Positions 36,124 through 48,600 are shown, counted from the stretch's first letter. The stretch is DNA of 64,000 nucleotides from Onthophagus taurus (GCF_036711975.1 NC_091966.1:19847501-19911500), one strand, 5' to 3'. Numbers and translations are program-made. The notes: generated from the sequence alone by a model not told the origin.

Positions 36124-36165
36124 GTGAATATGCATGGCCACATTTCGGTGGCCATGCATATTCAC
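36124..36165. repeat. Perfect 18-bp hairpin
   Basis: GTGAATATGCATGGCCAC, six-base loop ATTTCG, then the exact reverse complement. It directly abuts the C-terminal end of the transposase fragment below, so it may be the scar of a head-to-head rearrangement. Confidence 0.7.
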
Positions 36166-36467
36166 TTCTTTAAAACTACACACTGAGGATTGGCGATCTC
36201 TGTTGTAATACTTAATCGACGAGTACATATAGATGGATTTTCTGCGACTCGAACCAGGATCTGTTCTTCTTCGTCGACGCTAATTGTTAGTGTCGAACCA
36301 CTGCTACTTTTAGGAAAAAAGATCCCGTACAGATTCCTAAATAACTTATGATTAGGTTGCCTTCGATTTGGATATAACTCCAAATATCTTTGGGTTGCTG
36401 CTAAACCATTAAAATTGGTTTGAGCAAAACAACAAATCATATCTCGCATATCACTGTTAAAACTCAT
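36162..36467 (-). pseudogene. N-terminal helix-turn-helix domain of a mariner-like transposase (DUF4817 type)
   Basis: A 101-codon frame starts MSFNSDMRDMICCFAQTNFN and includes AATQRYLELYPNRRQPNHKLF and a VAENPSICTRRLS segment. This is the N-terminal HTH arrangement (DUF4817-like, 'RYxExxPNRRxPxHxxF') common in insect mariner-type ORFs. The catalytic domain is missing and the frame runs into the hairpin. Downstream at 36820-36945 lies a terminus-like repeat ending CTCACCCTGTATAA, similar to one at 38900-39015. Confidence 0.7.
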
Positions 36468-37042
36468 TATATCGTGGTATTTTCAAATTAGTAATAACTT
36501 AATAATAATGATAATAATAACGTAATAATGTTGATAATTAACAAGCAATTGTCGAAACATAAGCGGAAAAATAAACCAACTTTGCTTATGTTAAAAAATA
36601 AAAATTTTAGAAACAAAAATGCATTTAAACATTTAAAAGTAAATAATTCGAAAACGGATGGACTTAGACAATTTAAATAAGAGTATCTTTTTAACGTAAA
36701 ATTGAAAGCTCTTTGTGATTTGTAGCTCTTATTGGTCGTACCTTGACAGCCAAAAAACTTTTTTAATTCGTATTTCTCATGCCCGAAAACATAAAACTAC
36801 CAAATTTTTTGTTAATAACACCCTGTACCTCGAAAACCACCGACATCGACATCTGTATAAGAGATGTTGGATTAAATCGTCATATTTTGGTGTCTAGTGT
36901 CTCCGGTACCCGGATTTCTCATTCTTTCTGACTCACCCTGTATAAGAGTGAAAACGCAAAAAGTGTCAATAAATATTTATTATTTCAACGTATAAAATGT
37001 CACCCATATAATGTCTTAACTTAACGTGTTAGTTGTTAATTG
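36468..37042. other. Intergenic, 3' flank of FBXO21
   Basis: It holds the mariner-type terminal repeat mentioned above. The reverse complement of AATAAA (TTTATT) at about 36974-36979 may serve FBXO21. No gene was seen. Confidence 0.45.
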
Positions 37043-38842
37043 TTACTTAGGGTACGAAATTCTAATCTCAGAATCCCTGGGAAATTTATTATTTTGCGCG
37101 GAATTAGGGACATAATAATGATTAAAGAAGTGCGTAAAGAATCTTCCAATTTCCGGATTATTTCCCAAACCAGTGTCAACCCCGCTAAACATTAAATCAT
37201 CTTCGTTCACGCTTCTCTTGGTTCCATCTCCTAACAAAACGTCGTAAATTGTATTATAACGAATGAGAATATTTTTCCATTGGTAAATAAGACACGTATA
37301 GTTTTCCTTTTTATGTTTCATGACCATTCCAACGGCGAATTTTGCTTGAAAACGTGGTGCGACCCTCTTATTTCGTTCTTCGGAACTTCTTCCTCTTCCT
37401 CTCGCAAGTAAACATAAAATATCGATCGAGTCCTTTGGATTGTAGTAATATTTAATTCGTAAGAGTTGTTGTAACGGCGTCGTATTTATATCATGTTTTA
37501 TGTAATAACGTGCCAACGAACGGATAACGCGAAAATCATCGGGGTTGAGAACGTGATTTAGTTCTAAAATTGAACGGATTAAAATGACCCTTTGCTCCAG
37601 AGGTTGAAGCCGATTGGTTAATATGAATGAAATATCTTCAATCATTTTTTTGATAACCTTAAATTAAAAAAATCAACAGTTTATTATTTAAACATAACAA
37701 AAACGAAAGATTCTTACCAATTTAGGTGAAAGAATTGCATGTATTCTTATGATCGGATCAGAATAAATTCGTCCTACTTCATAAACATCTTCAAAAACAT
37801 TAACAAAGCACACCTCTTCGTTCATATCGTGCTTTGTTAGTTTTAGTAAAATATTGTGATTTTTGGTGTACACTATGTCTAAATGAACACCCATTCTTCT
37901 CGCTACTCCTTCATAAATGATTGCTAAACTTATTTCTCCACCTCTTTTCGATTCGAAAACATCCGATATGAATTGATTTTCAATAACGTTAGATTCATTA
38001 GTACAAAAATCATTAATTTCGAAAATAACGTGTTTCATCGCTTCCAAAATCTCACAACAATCTGACGAGGTAAACTTATTCTCAGAAATGTTCTTATTCC
38101 GCCATGACTTCAATTCGTCCTCGCTCGTTTGAAATAACGGATGATTCGGTTTAGTAGTTTTTAAATGATTTTTAACTTGTTCCGTTATTTCGTCGAATTG
38201 ATTTCGAACATTTTCGATTTTTATAACACATTGGGGGTTTAACCACTGATTTAACAATGTGGCGCCGATTTCTAAAAGTTGATCTTTTTCTTTGCAGGAA
38301 CAAAATTGGGTCCAATAATTTTGCAAGTGAACGTGTCTTAAATAATGTAACGTTAGTAAGCTGTAATATTTAAGTGTTAAATTTCCAGGTGTTTTTAAAG
38401 AAATAATTTCTGAGGTATTAATTTCTGAGTGATCATTTAAGATTTGTCTTAAATAATGTTCTATATACTCTCTGTTTAAAAATCTTAAATCAATTATTTG
38501 AATTAAGTCTTCGAAATCTGTGTCGGATAGTTGCTTTTTATCGATACATTCCGTTGCGAGGTTTATTAATATTTCGTCGACATTTCGATGTATTTTGTAA
38601 CCGTGACGAAATTCCGAAAAATAATCTTCTATTTTGAAGGAATTTTCCACTATTTCGGACCACTTTTCCAAATACAGTTTCTTCCATAAAACATTGTTTT
38701 GCAAGATAAAGCTTCGTAAACCCGAACATGTCGAAGATAAGTTGATTAAATCCTCAAGATTTAAAAATCTTTGTTCTATGACCACCTGAAGAATTTTCGT
38801 AGGGAGTTTATCTAACATCTTAAAATTCTTCGAGGTAACCAA
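37043..38842 (-). CDS. FBXO21: F-box only protein 21 (two exons)
   Basis: Substrate-recognition subunit of an SCF-type ubiquitin ligase. Exon 1 (38842-37718) and exon 2 (37657-37043) are joined across a 60-bp intron with GTAAGA donor and TTTAAG acceptor, in phase 0 (...SPKL|VIKKMIED...), giving about 579 residues against about 620 in vertebrates. An F-box lies at residues 11-55 (LDKLPTKILQVVIEQRFLNL, then CSGLRSF and LWKKLYLEKW). The middle part (about 240-370) fits the SirB1/transglutaminase-like region: GGEISLAIIYEGVARRMGV and a late LLKLTKHD, then VNVFEDVYE. The C-terminal part (about 470-540) is a YccV-like/hemimethylated-DNA-binding fold: KFAVGMVMKHKKENYTCLIY, then YDVLLGDGTKRSVNEDDL. 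This F-box, SirB1 and YccV order is specific to FBXO21. No stops or shifts; the ATG chosen is the first in frame. Confidence 0.93.
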
Positions 38843-39144
38843 TATACACTAAGCGAGTTTGCAATCTAAGAGGACTGCTACATCCCAGGAACAAGTAATA
38901 TTTTTTTGAGCGTCCTGTATCTCCTTTATCCAGCAACACTGGTGTAAAGCATGGATTAAATCGGCATATTTTGATGTCTTTTGCGATTTCCCATTTTTTT
39001 CTAATTCACCCTGTATAAAAAAAAATAAGTTTTTATGAGAAGGGTTGAGAAAAGTCACTTCAGGTTGCTAAATATACTAAAACAGCAGTAAAAAATCAGT
39101 GTATTTTCTTGATCTAATGAGATATTTGACATCACCGGCGAGAC
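38843..39144. other. 5' flank of FBXO21 with a mariner-type terminal repeat
   Basis: At 38900-39015 the sequence ends TTCACCCTGTATAA and resembles 36815-36950. No TATA box was recognised for FBXO21. Confidence 0.45.
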
Positions 39145-40075
39145 GATAGCAACAAACCGCTCAGCAACAAACTTTTTCCTTTATATTTCCACCTACTTCT
39201 GGGGCCCATATCTTCGTTATCTAGAAAGATAGCGAAAAACTAAGCACACGGTTGGAAAGCTTGGTCTTTCCTCTATCATAATAATAATAATCTCTAACCG
39301 AGATATTAGATTTTCGTCCGCCGATATGTTAATAATAAGAGCAAGAAAAAATAAGAAACGTCGCGCTGCATTCAATTTACCTCAGAATTACCAAACTTCA
39401 CGGCTTTGTGCAGCCGTTACTAGATGGAAATTCAATAAATGGTTTACATATTCGCAAAGAGCTGACCTTGGACTATCTTATTCCGAGTTTTCGTCCGTCA
39501 ATATCGGTCGACGTCTGTAAAAAAACGCTCCTGAAAAAGAGCCTACAGTTGGCAACAAACTTTACTTTTGTATTTCCATCTATGTACTTTTCGGACGGAT
39601 ATATTTGTTATTTATAACGCTAGCGGAAAACTAAGCACACGGTTGGAAAGCTTGGTCGTTTGTCTATCTTAAACCGAGTTTTTGTCCGCCGATATGTTGA
39701 TAATGAGAGCAAGAAAAAATAAGAAACGTCGCGCTGCCACCAATTTTTGCCGCGGCTAAACCACGCTTGCGTCAATAACTCTCTTATATCACGGGGAGGA
39801 ATCTCTAGAACTATATTCATCCTATCGGAAATTTTCTGCTCTTTTCAGCGGTATATAACACATCTCAATCACACGTTTGCACAATCGTTTTTCAGCCCAG
39901 CAACAAACTTTTCCCTTGTATTTCCGTCTACTTTTCGGGCCAATATTTTCGTTATCTAGAAAGATAGCGAAAAACTAAGCACACGGCTGGAAAGCTTGGT
40001 CTTTTCTATATCTTAAACCATGTTTTCGTCCGCCGATATATTAATAATAAGAGCAGAAAAAAATAAGAAACGAGA
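39145..40075. repeat. Tandem repeat, three diverged copies
   Basis: The block GCGAAAAACTAAGCACACGG (or GCGGAAAACTAAG) recurs at about 39231, 39624 and 39968. Each is followed by GGAAAGCTTGGTC and TCCGCCGATAT, then TAATAAGAGCA. Spacing is 393 and 344 bp. Small open frames inside are not conserved between copies, so it is non-coding. Confidence 0.7.
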
Positions 40076-40249
40076 CAGAAAAATGTACATTTTACCTGAC
40101 AACTTAATATTGGGACAGTGTTAAGTAACTTCCATAAAAATGGAACAAATAAGTAAACTGTGGAAACAACGTAAAATGAAATGTCAAATTGCCGGTTTGT
40201 TCCAAAGCTTGTAACATTGTTGCTGTTGAGTAAATATGTATTTATCAAT

Positions 40250-40920
40250 TAAAATGGTGCGTGGTATCTCTACAGGGTCAAAAATCCGTGAATTAGTAAT
40301 TAAAAGTTATTGCCACAATAAAACAATACGTGAAATTGCAGACGAATGTGTATCTTGCCATATGTAAGACCCATTCAGCATTTAGAACAAACCGGAAACA
40401 TTTCGTTGGAAGAAAGTGAAATAGTGACAGAGACCGACGAAGACAATCCTGAACCTCAGTTAAGTAATATCCTGCTTGAAGAAAATAAAAACGATAACGT
40501 CACGAAATCTTCTGAAGAAAGTTCTTTTAACATTGAAAAAAAGAACAGAAAGAGAAGACATGTAGAGGACAAATATGAAATCAATCACGCTACTTTAGAT
40601 TATATCAAAGAAAAGTAATAAGACTTTAGATGACGATCGAAGGATGTTTCTTTTGAGTTTATTACCCGACATAAAGAACTTATCAGACAAAAATATGCGA
40701 CAATTTAAAATTAAAACACTTGTATTGCTAGAAAAACTGTTGACGCAGCAAGAGCAAAATTGCTCCCAAAATGCACCCAAAATTTTCTCTTATGTTTCTG
40801 TTTTCTCTTACGAGAACGAAGATAATTTAACAAAAGTAGATCCTCTTCATCACTTGACATATTGGCAAGTACTGAATAAAATACGTTTTAAGATCGGTTC
40901 GTTTGCGGATCTTTAGGCGT
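40250..40920 (+). pseudogene. Relic with a BESS motif and a transposase-type HTH start
   Basis: A start MVRGISTGSKIRELVIKSYC at 40255 resembles the HTH beginning of mariner-like ORFs. After a frame change come an acidic, Lys-rich stretch (40346-40618) and then DDDRRMFLLSLLPDIKNLSD followed by FKIKTLVLLEKLL (40632-40740). The last fits the BESS motif that follows MADF domains in insects. The MADF domain itself is missing. It is probably two fused relics; no function is assigned. Confidence 0.5.
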
Positions 40921-41124
40921 ATAAGAAGCGTTGCTGCATGACGCTTTTAAGTGTCTTATTAGACGAAATCGCGACGCCGCGTCGTTATTTGCAGGTTTTT
41001 ATTTAAAAATACGTGAGATGCACTGAACCGTACGCCTTCCCAAGGTAGATAAATATATTCATGTTATATTCATATATAGATATAGGAATATAGATATATT
41101 CATGTACCTTGCGCCTTCTTACAA

Positions 41125-41600
41125 TCGCATCTAATATGCAGCTCCGTGTGCAGAAGGCCTAACTCGAACGCGGTACCCCTTTAGCAACTTCCGCTTTTGA
41201 AGAATCAATTGTCGATCTTTATAGGAAACAAAATGCACGATTACGATTTGTTTACCATTTACCAGCTTTCCAACATAATGACATCGATCGATATTAATAG
41301 TATCAATGGGGACTTCTAATTTTTCGTTAAAAAGGCGCAGAACATTAGTTTCCACTTCATTATTCAGACGGTGGTCCAAAGCATCGCAACGTTTGACTGT
41401 TTCTTCGTTCCGATCCTCCAGTTCAACAACCAATCGTATAATACATATCTTTAAGTGTCTTGTGCAGGATATACTCTTGACAACAGTATATGACATGAAT
41501 GTGTACAGAAAGGAGCTAAAGAAGTTACTTTTAATAAAATCTTTGCCCATGCATGAACGGTGTCTACAACGTGGCTTACTCACTACGCCATTAGACACAA
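41125..41600 (-). pseudogene. ORF1p-like relic of a non-LTR retrotransposon
   Basis: The frame includes a short coiled-coil-like region (LEDRNEETVKRCDALDHRLN), then TINIDRCHYVGKLVNGKQIV and VSYKDRQLILQKRKLLKG. This is the usual pattern of insect ORF1-type proteins, in which IxRxHRxG is followed by VxFxxYxxRxxILxxRRxLKG. N-terminal and C-terminal parts are missing. Confidence 0.5.
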
Positions 41601-41804
41601 TGAAGAGTAAGTTGTGCTGGCGCTATGTTAATCAAAAGTGCATCATTAGTGATTGCTTAAGATTTAAGAACGTTTCTGCGTTCTTTGTCACAAGTACCTC
41701 CAAAAATAATCTTATATATTTATATTTTAAAATATTTGTGTCTCCGCGAGAGTGACTCTTACGTATGTACTTGTTGTTAATATATTTGTGTTTCTTTTTA
41801 ATCT

Positions 41805-41931
41805 GGGGGTGAATAAAACTGCAGAGCAAGTAAATTTGGCCACGCTATTCGACAGGTGAGATGTTTTAGTATATTTAGCAACTATCAGATTTTTGGGGAC
41901 TGCCGTCGTTAACACAGGGCGATTTTTTTAA
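41805..41931. repeat. Satellite monomer left of the piggyBac element
   Basis: One unit of the satellite of about 143 bp (GTGAATAAAAC, then GGCCACGCTATTCGACAGGT and GGGGACTGCCGTCGTTAACA) ends in the TTAA at 41928-41931, at which the piggyBac element is inserted. The array resumes at 51680. Confidence 0.85.
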
Positions 41932-42109
41932 CCCTAGGATACTTAACCAATAAAATATTTTTTATTATTTTATAAAATCACGTGTAGTCAGAACAGCAAC
42001 AAACTTATTGAAGTAAAACTTTATTTATTTATACATATGTACGTTACAAACGTGAGGTTAAATATGAAAGTGAACATTATTGTTAAAAAAACACTATTGT
42101 TTATTGTTT

Positions 42110-43200
42110 TTAGGGATTAGAGAAGCATTTAGTGCACATTCTAATACTATGCTCATTACAGATATTATTTTTACAAGTAATACATATCATTGTGCTTTTA
42201 CGATCAATACTTGCGGGACATACTGAGCATCTTTTTCTCTTAATTGTTGCACTTGTGTGAGCGGCTGGCGGACCACATATATCAATAAATCTGCTCATAC
42301 ACTCCCGGACAGTACTCGTAGGTTAAGGTTAGTAGATCTTCTCTGCATATGTGGTATCACTAGTTTCTTCGCTAAATCTTTCAAAAACATTCTGCGTTTG
42401 TGAGTCATTCCTATGTTGTAGTTTGGATGTTCCTTCGTAAAGTCTATATATGCATTGAGTGCTGCAACATCAATGATGTTGAAGAAAAATGTCATGGGCC
42501 ATCGTTTACTTTGCCTCTTGTACGTGTATGTCGACACTATTTGATTCATGATGTCAACACCGCCCTTTGTTTTATTATAATGAGAGATTATTTCAGGCTT
42601 CCTCTTAGCGTCGTTATTGATAGATGCGTCGTGGTGTATCGTGCTTAGTAAAATTACGCATTTGTTCTTTTTATGTTCGTAACTTACCATGGATACGTTA
42701 TTTTGAAAACAAAACAATGAAGAGTTCAGTTCACAATTTCTTGTACAATAACTGGAGTTACAAATAACTGAAACGCTTCTTTTGGTGTTGCAGACATATG
42801 TTTCCTTGCTAGTCCTGGCGCACGCCGAATAATGTTGTGTGGTTGAATTTTATTTTTTGTTGGAGGTTCCAAACTCTATACCAGACCACTTGGAGCAATG
42901 TAACCGCTCGTTGAAGGCTTACCAATATCATCAACATCGTCCTCTGAATTATCGTCACCATGATCAGAACTGGATCCAGAATACTCGTCAGGAACCAATT
43001 CGAAATTTCTATCTTCTGTGTCATCATTTTCTGCTTCTGACACATCACTTTCTTCAGAAGGCAGATTATGACATACAGCTGCCCACTGCACCAATATTTC
43101 TTCATAACCGGGGTCACCAAATCTCACATTCGCTTTTCACATTCCTTTTTGACACCATTATCATACTTATGTATCTCACAAGATCACTTAATCCAACTTC
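42110..43200 (-). pseudogene. Internally deleted piggyBac transposase
   Basis: Minus strand. An acidic N-terminal part (43127-42876: DEYSGSSSDHGDDNSEDDV) is followed by a frame near 42850 with NIIRRAPGLARKHMSATPKE, then by a stop. From 42717 to 42295 come VSYEHKKNKCVILLSTIHHD, YNKTKGGVDIMNQIV (last catalytic Asp) and SKRWPMTFFFNIIDVAALNA. The last part (42298-42110) is the C-terminal cysteine-rich domain (RCSVCPASIDRKS, then CITCKNNICNEHS). The region with the first two catalytic Asp residues is deleted, so it cannot act. It may still be mobilised by a full-length relative. Confidence 0.85.
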
Positions 43201-43476
43201 TATTCAAACTGAATGAAAAACAGCTACACCTACTTTTATACATCCAACAGTAATGCACGTTTTAACTTGCACAGACACGCACAATTCCGCGCAGCAGTGT
43301 TTGATAAACTATAATAACCCTCAACCTGTAATGAACAAGTTGAAACTTGTTCTATAGTAACGGGCTTCGCAGACCCGGTTTATGCAAATACGGGGTGCTA
43401 ATGAAAACGATTTTTTTTTCGATTGGTAATTACACTTGAATATTTTTGAATAAAGTGTGTATTGAATAAAGACGTG

Positions 43477-44800
43477 AGTAGTATAGCTATGGGCGTTCTG
43501 GACCAAAATCCCATAAGATTTAACATTGGGGTCGAAAAGTACTTTTTATCCCCACCACTACCTCCTTTCGAGGGTGTAGCCACGCCCACATTTTAAATTC
43601 AACCAATCAGAGCGCAGCATTCTCCAAGAACCCTCTTTTTGGCGGGAAATTTGAATGAGGATCGACAGGCCTTATGATGATGACGTCATCATCGAGGCCG
43701 GACACAAAGCGTTTGGTTTGGCTTACCGGCTGAGTGCTATGGTGCGGGGTGCGGGCGGGCAGGGCAGGGTGGTTCAATCAGAGCATAGCATTCTCCGAGA
43801 ACCCTCTTTTAGGCTGGGGATTGAATGAGGCTACCGCCTTATCACGATGACGTCATCGTCGATATATCAAGGCCTTGACACATCCGGACACGAAGCGTTT
43901 GGCTTGGAGGTTATAAAATGATAAATATCTCGTTAACGATGCTTCAAATCGAAAAATAAACCAAAAAATTCCCCCCTACAACCCCCTGTCGCCTATAACA
44001 AATACGAACAATATGGCACGGGTGAAAACTGCCAAAAGGGCCTTATTTAGTTATCGAGCTGATGACGTCATGCCGCCGGATCGTGTGGAGCTTGGTAGGA
44101 GTGACGTCATCTAGACAACCAGTTAGGTGCGGCATTTGGGCGTGGGCCGGTAGGGGGGGCAGGGTGCGAAGTGAGGGGTGTTGGAACTTCATCGAGACCT
44201 TGATACATCCGGACACAAAGCGTTTGGTTTGGCTTACCGGCTGAGTGCTATGGTGCGGGGTGCGGGCGGGCAGGGCAGGGTGGTTCAATCGGAGCATAGC
44301 ATTCTCCGAGAACCCTCTTTTAGGCTGGGGATTGAATGAGGCTACCGCCCTATCACGATGACGTCATCGTCGATATATCGAGGCCTTGACACATCCGGAC
44401 ACGAAGCGTTTGGCTTGGAGGTTATAAAATGGTAAATATCTCGTTAACGATGCTTCAAATCGAAAAATAAACCAAAAAATTCCCCCCTACAACCCTCAAT
44501 CGCCTATAACAAGCACGAACAATATGGCACGGGTAAAAACTGCCAAAACGGCCTTATTTAGTTATCGAGCTGATGACGTCATTCCACCGGACATGTGAAC
44601 ACAAAGCGTTTGGCTTGGAGGTTATAAAATGGTAAATATCTCGTTAACGATACTTCAAATCGAAAAATAAACCAAAAAAATTCCCCCCCTACAACCGCCC
44701 GTCGCCTATAACAAGCACGAACAATATCGCACGGGTGAAAACTGCCAAAAGGGCCTTGGTTAAAACCCCTGTTCAACCGATCGGTTCAACCCCTATCCCT
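43477..44800. repeat. Left TIR of the Polinton-like element
   Basis: It matches the right arm in order, and contains two full internal repeats of about 495 bp (blocks GTTTGGCTTGGAGGTTATAA near 43900 and 44408) plus a third partial block at 44600 that the right arm lacks. A further repeat-like stretch continues to about 45060. Seven TGACGTCA palindromes occur between 43679 and 44935. GC content is far above the surroundings. Confidence 0.8.
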
Positions 44801-45346
44801 CCCTACAACCTCCTGCCGACTATAATTAGCGTGAACAACATTGCACGGGTGAAAACTGGTAAAAGGACCTTATTTAGTTATCGAGCTGATGATGTCATGC
44901 CGCCGGATCGTGTGCAGCTTGGTGGTGGTGACGTCATCTAGACAACCAGTTAGGTGAAGGATGTGTGCCAGTAGGGGGCAGTGGGTGAGGTGCGGAGTGA
45001 GGGGTGTTGGAACTTCATCAAAACCTTGATATATCCGGACACAAAAGCGTTTGGCTTGGAATTCTGCCGGGGTTCGAGCATGCGGGGAGTGAAGTGTTGG
45101 AACTTAAGAGGGTATAGAGGTGGTGGTAACCTTTATCGCAGACATGTTTATATTTACTTAATAAAAAATAAAGCAACGCTACGGTTGCTGCTAAAAAAAA
45201 ACATCACGGCAGCAGCTGTCAGTCGGGAGAGATAAGGATTAAAATAAAAAATTATAGAAGATTAGAGATTATTTATTTATTTAAAAAACCATAAATTATA
45301 TAAATTTAATAAGATACATTTATTATTATTATTACATTCTTCATAG

Positions 45347-45667
45347 ATGAAGTCGGTTTCGTTAACACACAATAAGTGTTCATTACTTTACGTGTTGGAT
45401 CATAACATTCATTCTCCACTTTTACCCAGAAATGCATTATGGGTATGTGTAGGTCCTTATGTTTCATATAACCAAACAACATTTCCGGCTAATACCCTAA
45501 TTTACATTAAAGATGCTTGTAGGCAGGCTCCAAAAAAATGTTGTCTTATCAATTCTTGGGGAATTATATTGTTTAATAATGAGAGTTTAATTCGATCCGC
45601 ACCTGTTAACAGCATGATAAGATGCGCCAATGTCCCCAGGGTAAAGTATCAACTGTCCCCGAAATAA
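45347..45667 (+). CDS. Small unrecognised ORF beside the polymerase
   Basis: A 106-codon frame starts at ATG and runs convergent with, and 62 bp into, the 3' end of the polymerase gene. I do not recognise it. It holds four Cys (CSLLY, CVGPY, CRQAPKKCC, CANV regions) and no membrane segment. It lies in the AT-rich part between the left arm and the polymerase. It may be chance; no promoter signal was seen. Confidence 0.25.
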   Translation: MKSVSLTHNKCSLLYVLDHNIHSPLLPRNALWVCVGPYVSYNQTTFPANTLIYIKDACRQAPKKCCLINSWGIILFNNESLIRSAPVNSMIRCANVPRVKYQLSPK

Positions 45668-48600
45668 TATATCTTTTATCGTCGTGAGAACTAAGTGCAG
45701 TTTTGGTTTGCGTAATTGTTGATACTTGGTGGTTTCGCGATTGAAACAATTTTTGGGTGACGAGCATTTCTTTGTCCTCTCGCAAACATACTAAGTAATC
45801 ATCGAAACTGATTACGTTTTTAACAATAGACGTTTTTATGCCTTTAGCTTTTTTAACTCTATCTCCCCCCTCCACTCGGCATGCATACATCTTCGATCTC
45901 AACCCCACAAATTCAGTCATTACCTTACCGGCGTTTTCATCTTTCATCATACCGAGAACTTTTTTATTTACACGAGGAATGTTGTATATATTATTTTCAG
46001 GATAATCACTCGTGTCGAAATATTTCGAAGCATCGCGTCGAATCACTTCATATAAATCCGGGCATTCGACTTCGTATATAAGGGAATCAGTATCGGTGTA
46101 ACAGACTCTGGCCTTGTCCCCAAATCGTCTCCTCATATACGAATAATGAAAATCATATATTTTTAATTTCGATATATCTAAAATACACATACCAACGTAG
46201 ATGGGTTTATTAAAATAAATTTCCATTTTATTGAGCTCTATAGCAACTAAATTTTCATCGAAGATAATTGAGGATTTGAAATTTGGTTTCGCGATCAACG
46301 CCTCAGCGCCGTAACGACCACCCCATTTTGTCACAAGCTTCACAATGGAATGTTTTCGAATATTTTCCATCGTCTTGCCAAATACGGCGTTGTTCATTAA
46401 TTTGAATAAATTTTTCTCGAAGTCGTTAATCGCCGCGGTTCTAAATTTAGTGTTTAAATCAATATATGATTTCAACCAAGCCGACTGTTTAAATTCCAAA
46501 ACACGATGAATTTTTGTTAAAATTAAACCATTTTCAATCGCTTGTTGTAAATTACGATAATGCAACACATATCGCTCTTTATTATATAAAGTGCCCATTA
46601 ATTTGGTTTGTTTTAAATTTGGTGGTGCACGATGTTCTGGGCAAAATGGAAGGTCACAATGTGAATCATGAATGGATTCAGGGTACTCGAGATCAACTTC
46701 TAAAATGTAACCTTCAGGGTTATCCTCAGGTACAGTGAAGTTGATGTTGTTTCCCTCAACCCACTTAAATCCGCCATAGGGTAGGTACTGAGACATTGCC
46801 CATCCATATTGATTATTGATATCATCATAAATTATAAATTTTGATGGCTCATCTGATTTATAATTAGGTAGATATTTATTATTAGCCGAGGCGTAACGTT
46901 TCGAACACTGGCTTAGACCTCCTCGTATACCTCGCTCTATAAACATTGCCATATCAATATCCGTTAATAGCTCAAGTTTTACCCTCGTATACTTCAGCAT
47001 GCAGTCCCATGTATACCCGGGCAATGTATAGTAATGAGCCGGGTCTAAGCTATACGAATTCAGGCAGCTAGCCCGAAATTTCTCGAATACGTCTGCTAAT
47101 AACAAAATATCTGTTTTCAAATATAACTCACTGTAATTTCCTAAATTTTGACAGCCAAAAGCGTTCCACACTTCATTAGCATGCGTATAATCAGTATCTG
47201 CAATGTGACTGTCGGTCATAGAGTTATAAAATTTAGATTCATCCGGTAATGCAGTTTCATTTAATTTTGTAAAAGAGTCCAAGTAATCATAAGGAAACAC
47301 TCCTTTACGCGTTAATAAATTGAATTTAGATTCATCTAAATTTGGAAATTGTGTTTTTAAATTTGGAAAGGAATCTATATAACTTGCTAATTTATCTAAA
47401 CTCGATGCCATGAACCGAAATGAATCAATAAACCGGAATTTAATTAAATTTTGGTCTATATTTTTAGTAAAAGAAATATATCGCTCCTTATTTATAGGTA
47501 GCAAATCGATGCGTCCTTCGAAATCTTTTGCTAAATTCTTTATAATAAAGTGACTATCGTACCCACTTAAATTATGAAAGACTACTGGAATCACGTGACT
47601 ATCCTGATAGTTAATGTTGCAATCCTCATGCGCAGCTCCTCGATATTTACCAGTAAGGTGACAATGGTCTCGAACTCTGACGTCACCTACGTCAAAGCGG
47701 TTTTCGCATATATGACAGCATGATAATGAGCGAAACTCCAGTTCTTGCGGTTCGGTAAGGGGTTCCATGGGTAAGGGACATAGGAATATAGTTTCCACAT
47801 CTTCCGCTAGCTGCTTCATTTCGGTCGCAAACCACTGCTGACAGTTCTCACCGGCATATGATTTGTAAAAGCTCAGGGACTCGTCATATGAGCATTTTAC
47901 GTAATAACCAATACTATATGGCTTATGTTGTGTATCAGTCTTTGTTGTTGGTATCAGAAGACATTCTAGATCCGCATACACCACAAATGGAACCGGTTCT
48001 TTATTTTGAAAATTCTTGAAATATACCATTTCACCTTCCTTCGGCATACGGATGCGGCATTCATTCATTTTAGCACAATCCTCCACGTGTTTTTCTAGAC
48101 CGGTGGAAGTGTAAAAATAGTGAAGGCAACGTTCACAGAAATATTTTTTCGTATGATGTATCGATAATTGAGATGACACTAGTCGGGATAAATCTTTTAT
48201 CCAAACGTAGTGAAATCTCGGCTTGAATTCACCATCATCATCCCCATCTTCTTCTTCTACATACTTATCTTGGATGAGTAGCAGGTTAACGTGTCTGCCT
48301 CTCCTCTCCTTAGCTAGATAGGAAGGAACTACATTATACCGCCCCTTCTTTAGTGATTCGAGAATGTACACGTTGACCGACACATCGTTTTGTTGTTCAA
48401 ACCGAGGGATTTGTTTCATGACCATCGGCATTGCTATGTTCTTCATATTTAAAACTTCTGAGTAATGTGGATACATGTAAGTTCGGTCGGTGTGATGATT
48501 GGCTGGATAAAGCGCTGAAGTCACTGCCCACGCAAAACATGCTTCATCATCGTTCTTTACATTTACACAAGCATGTTTCAACCTCAGGGCCCTAGGTAAT

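Noticed and set aside
41131-41755. 149-codon plus-strand frame over 41306-41755
   Set aside because: It is antisense to an ORF1p-type relic with a recognisable minus-strand pattern, and has no similarity of its own.
43677-44935. Reading the repeated TGACGTCA motifs as the target-site preference of the element
   Set aside because: The duplicated target is GACGTG, only partly similar, and a single insertion cannot establish a preference.
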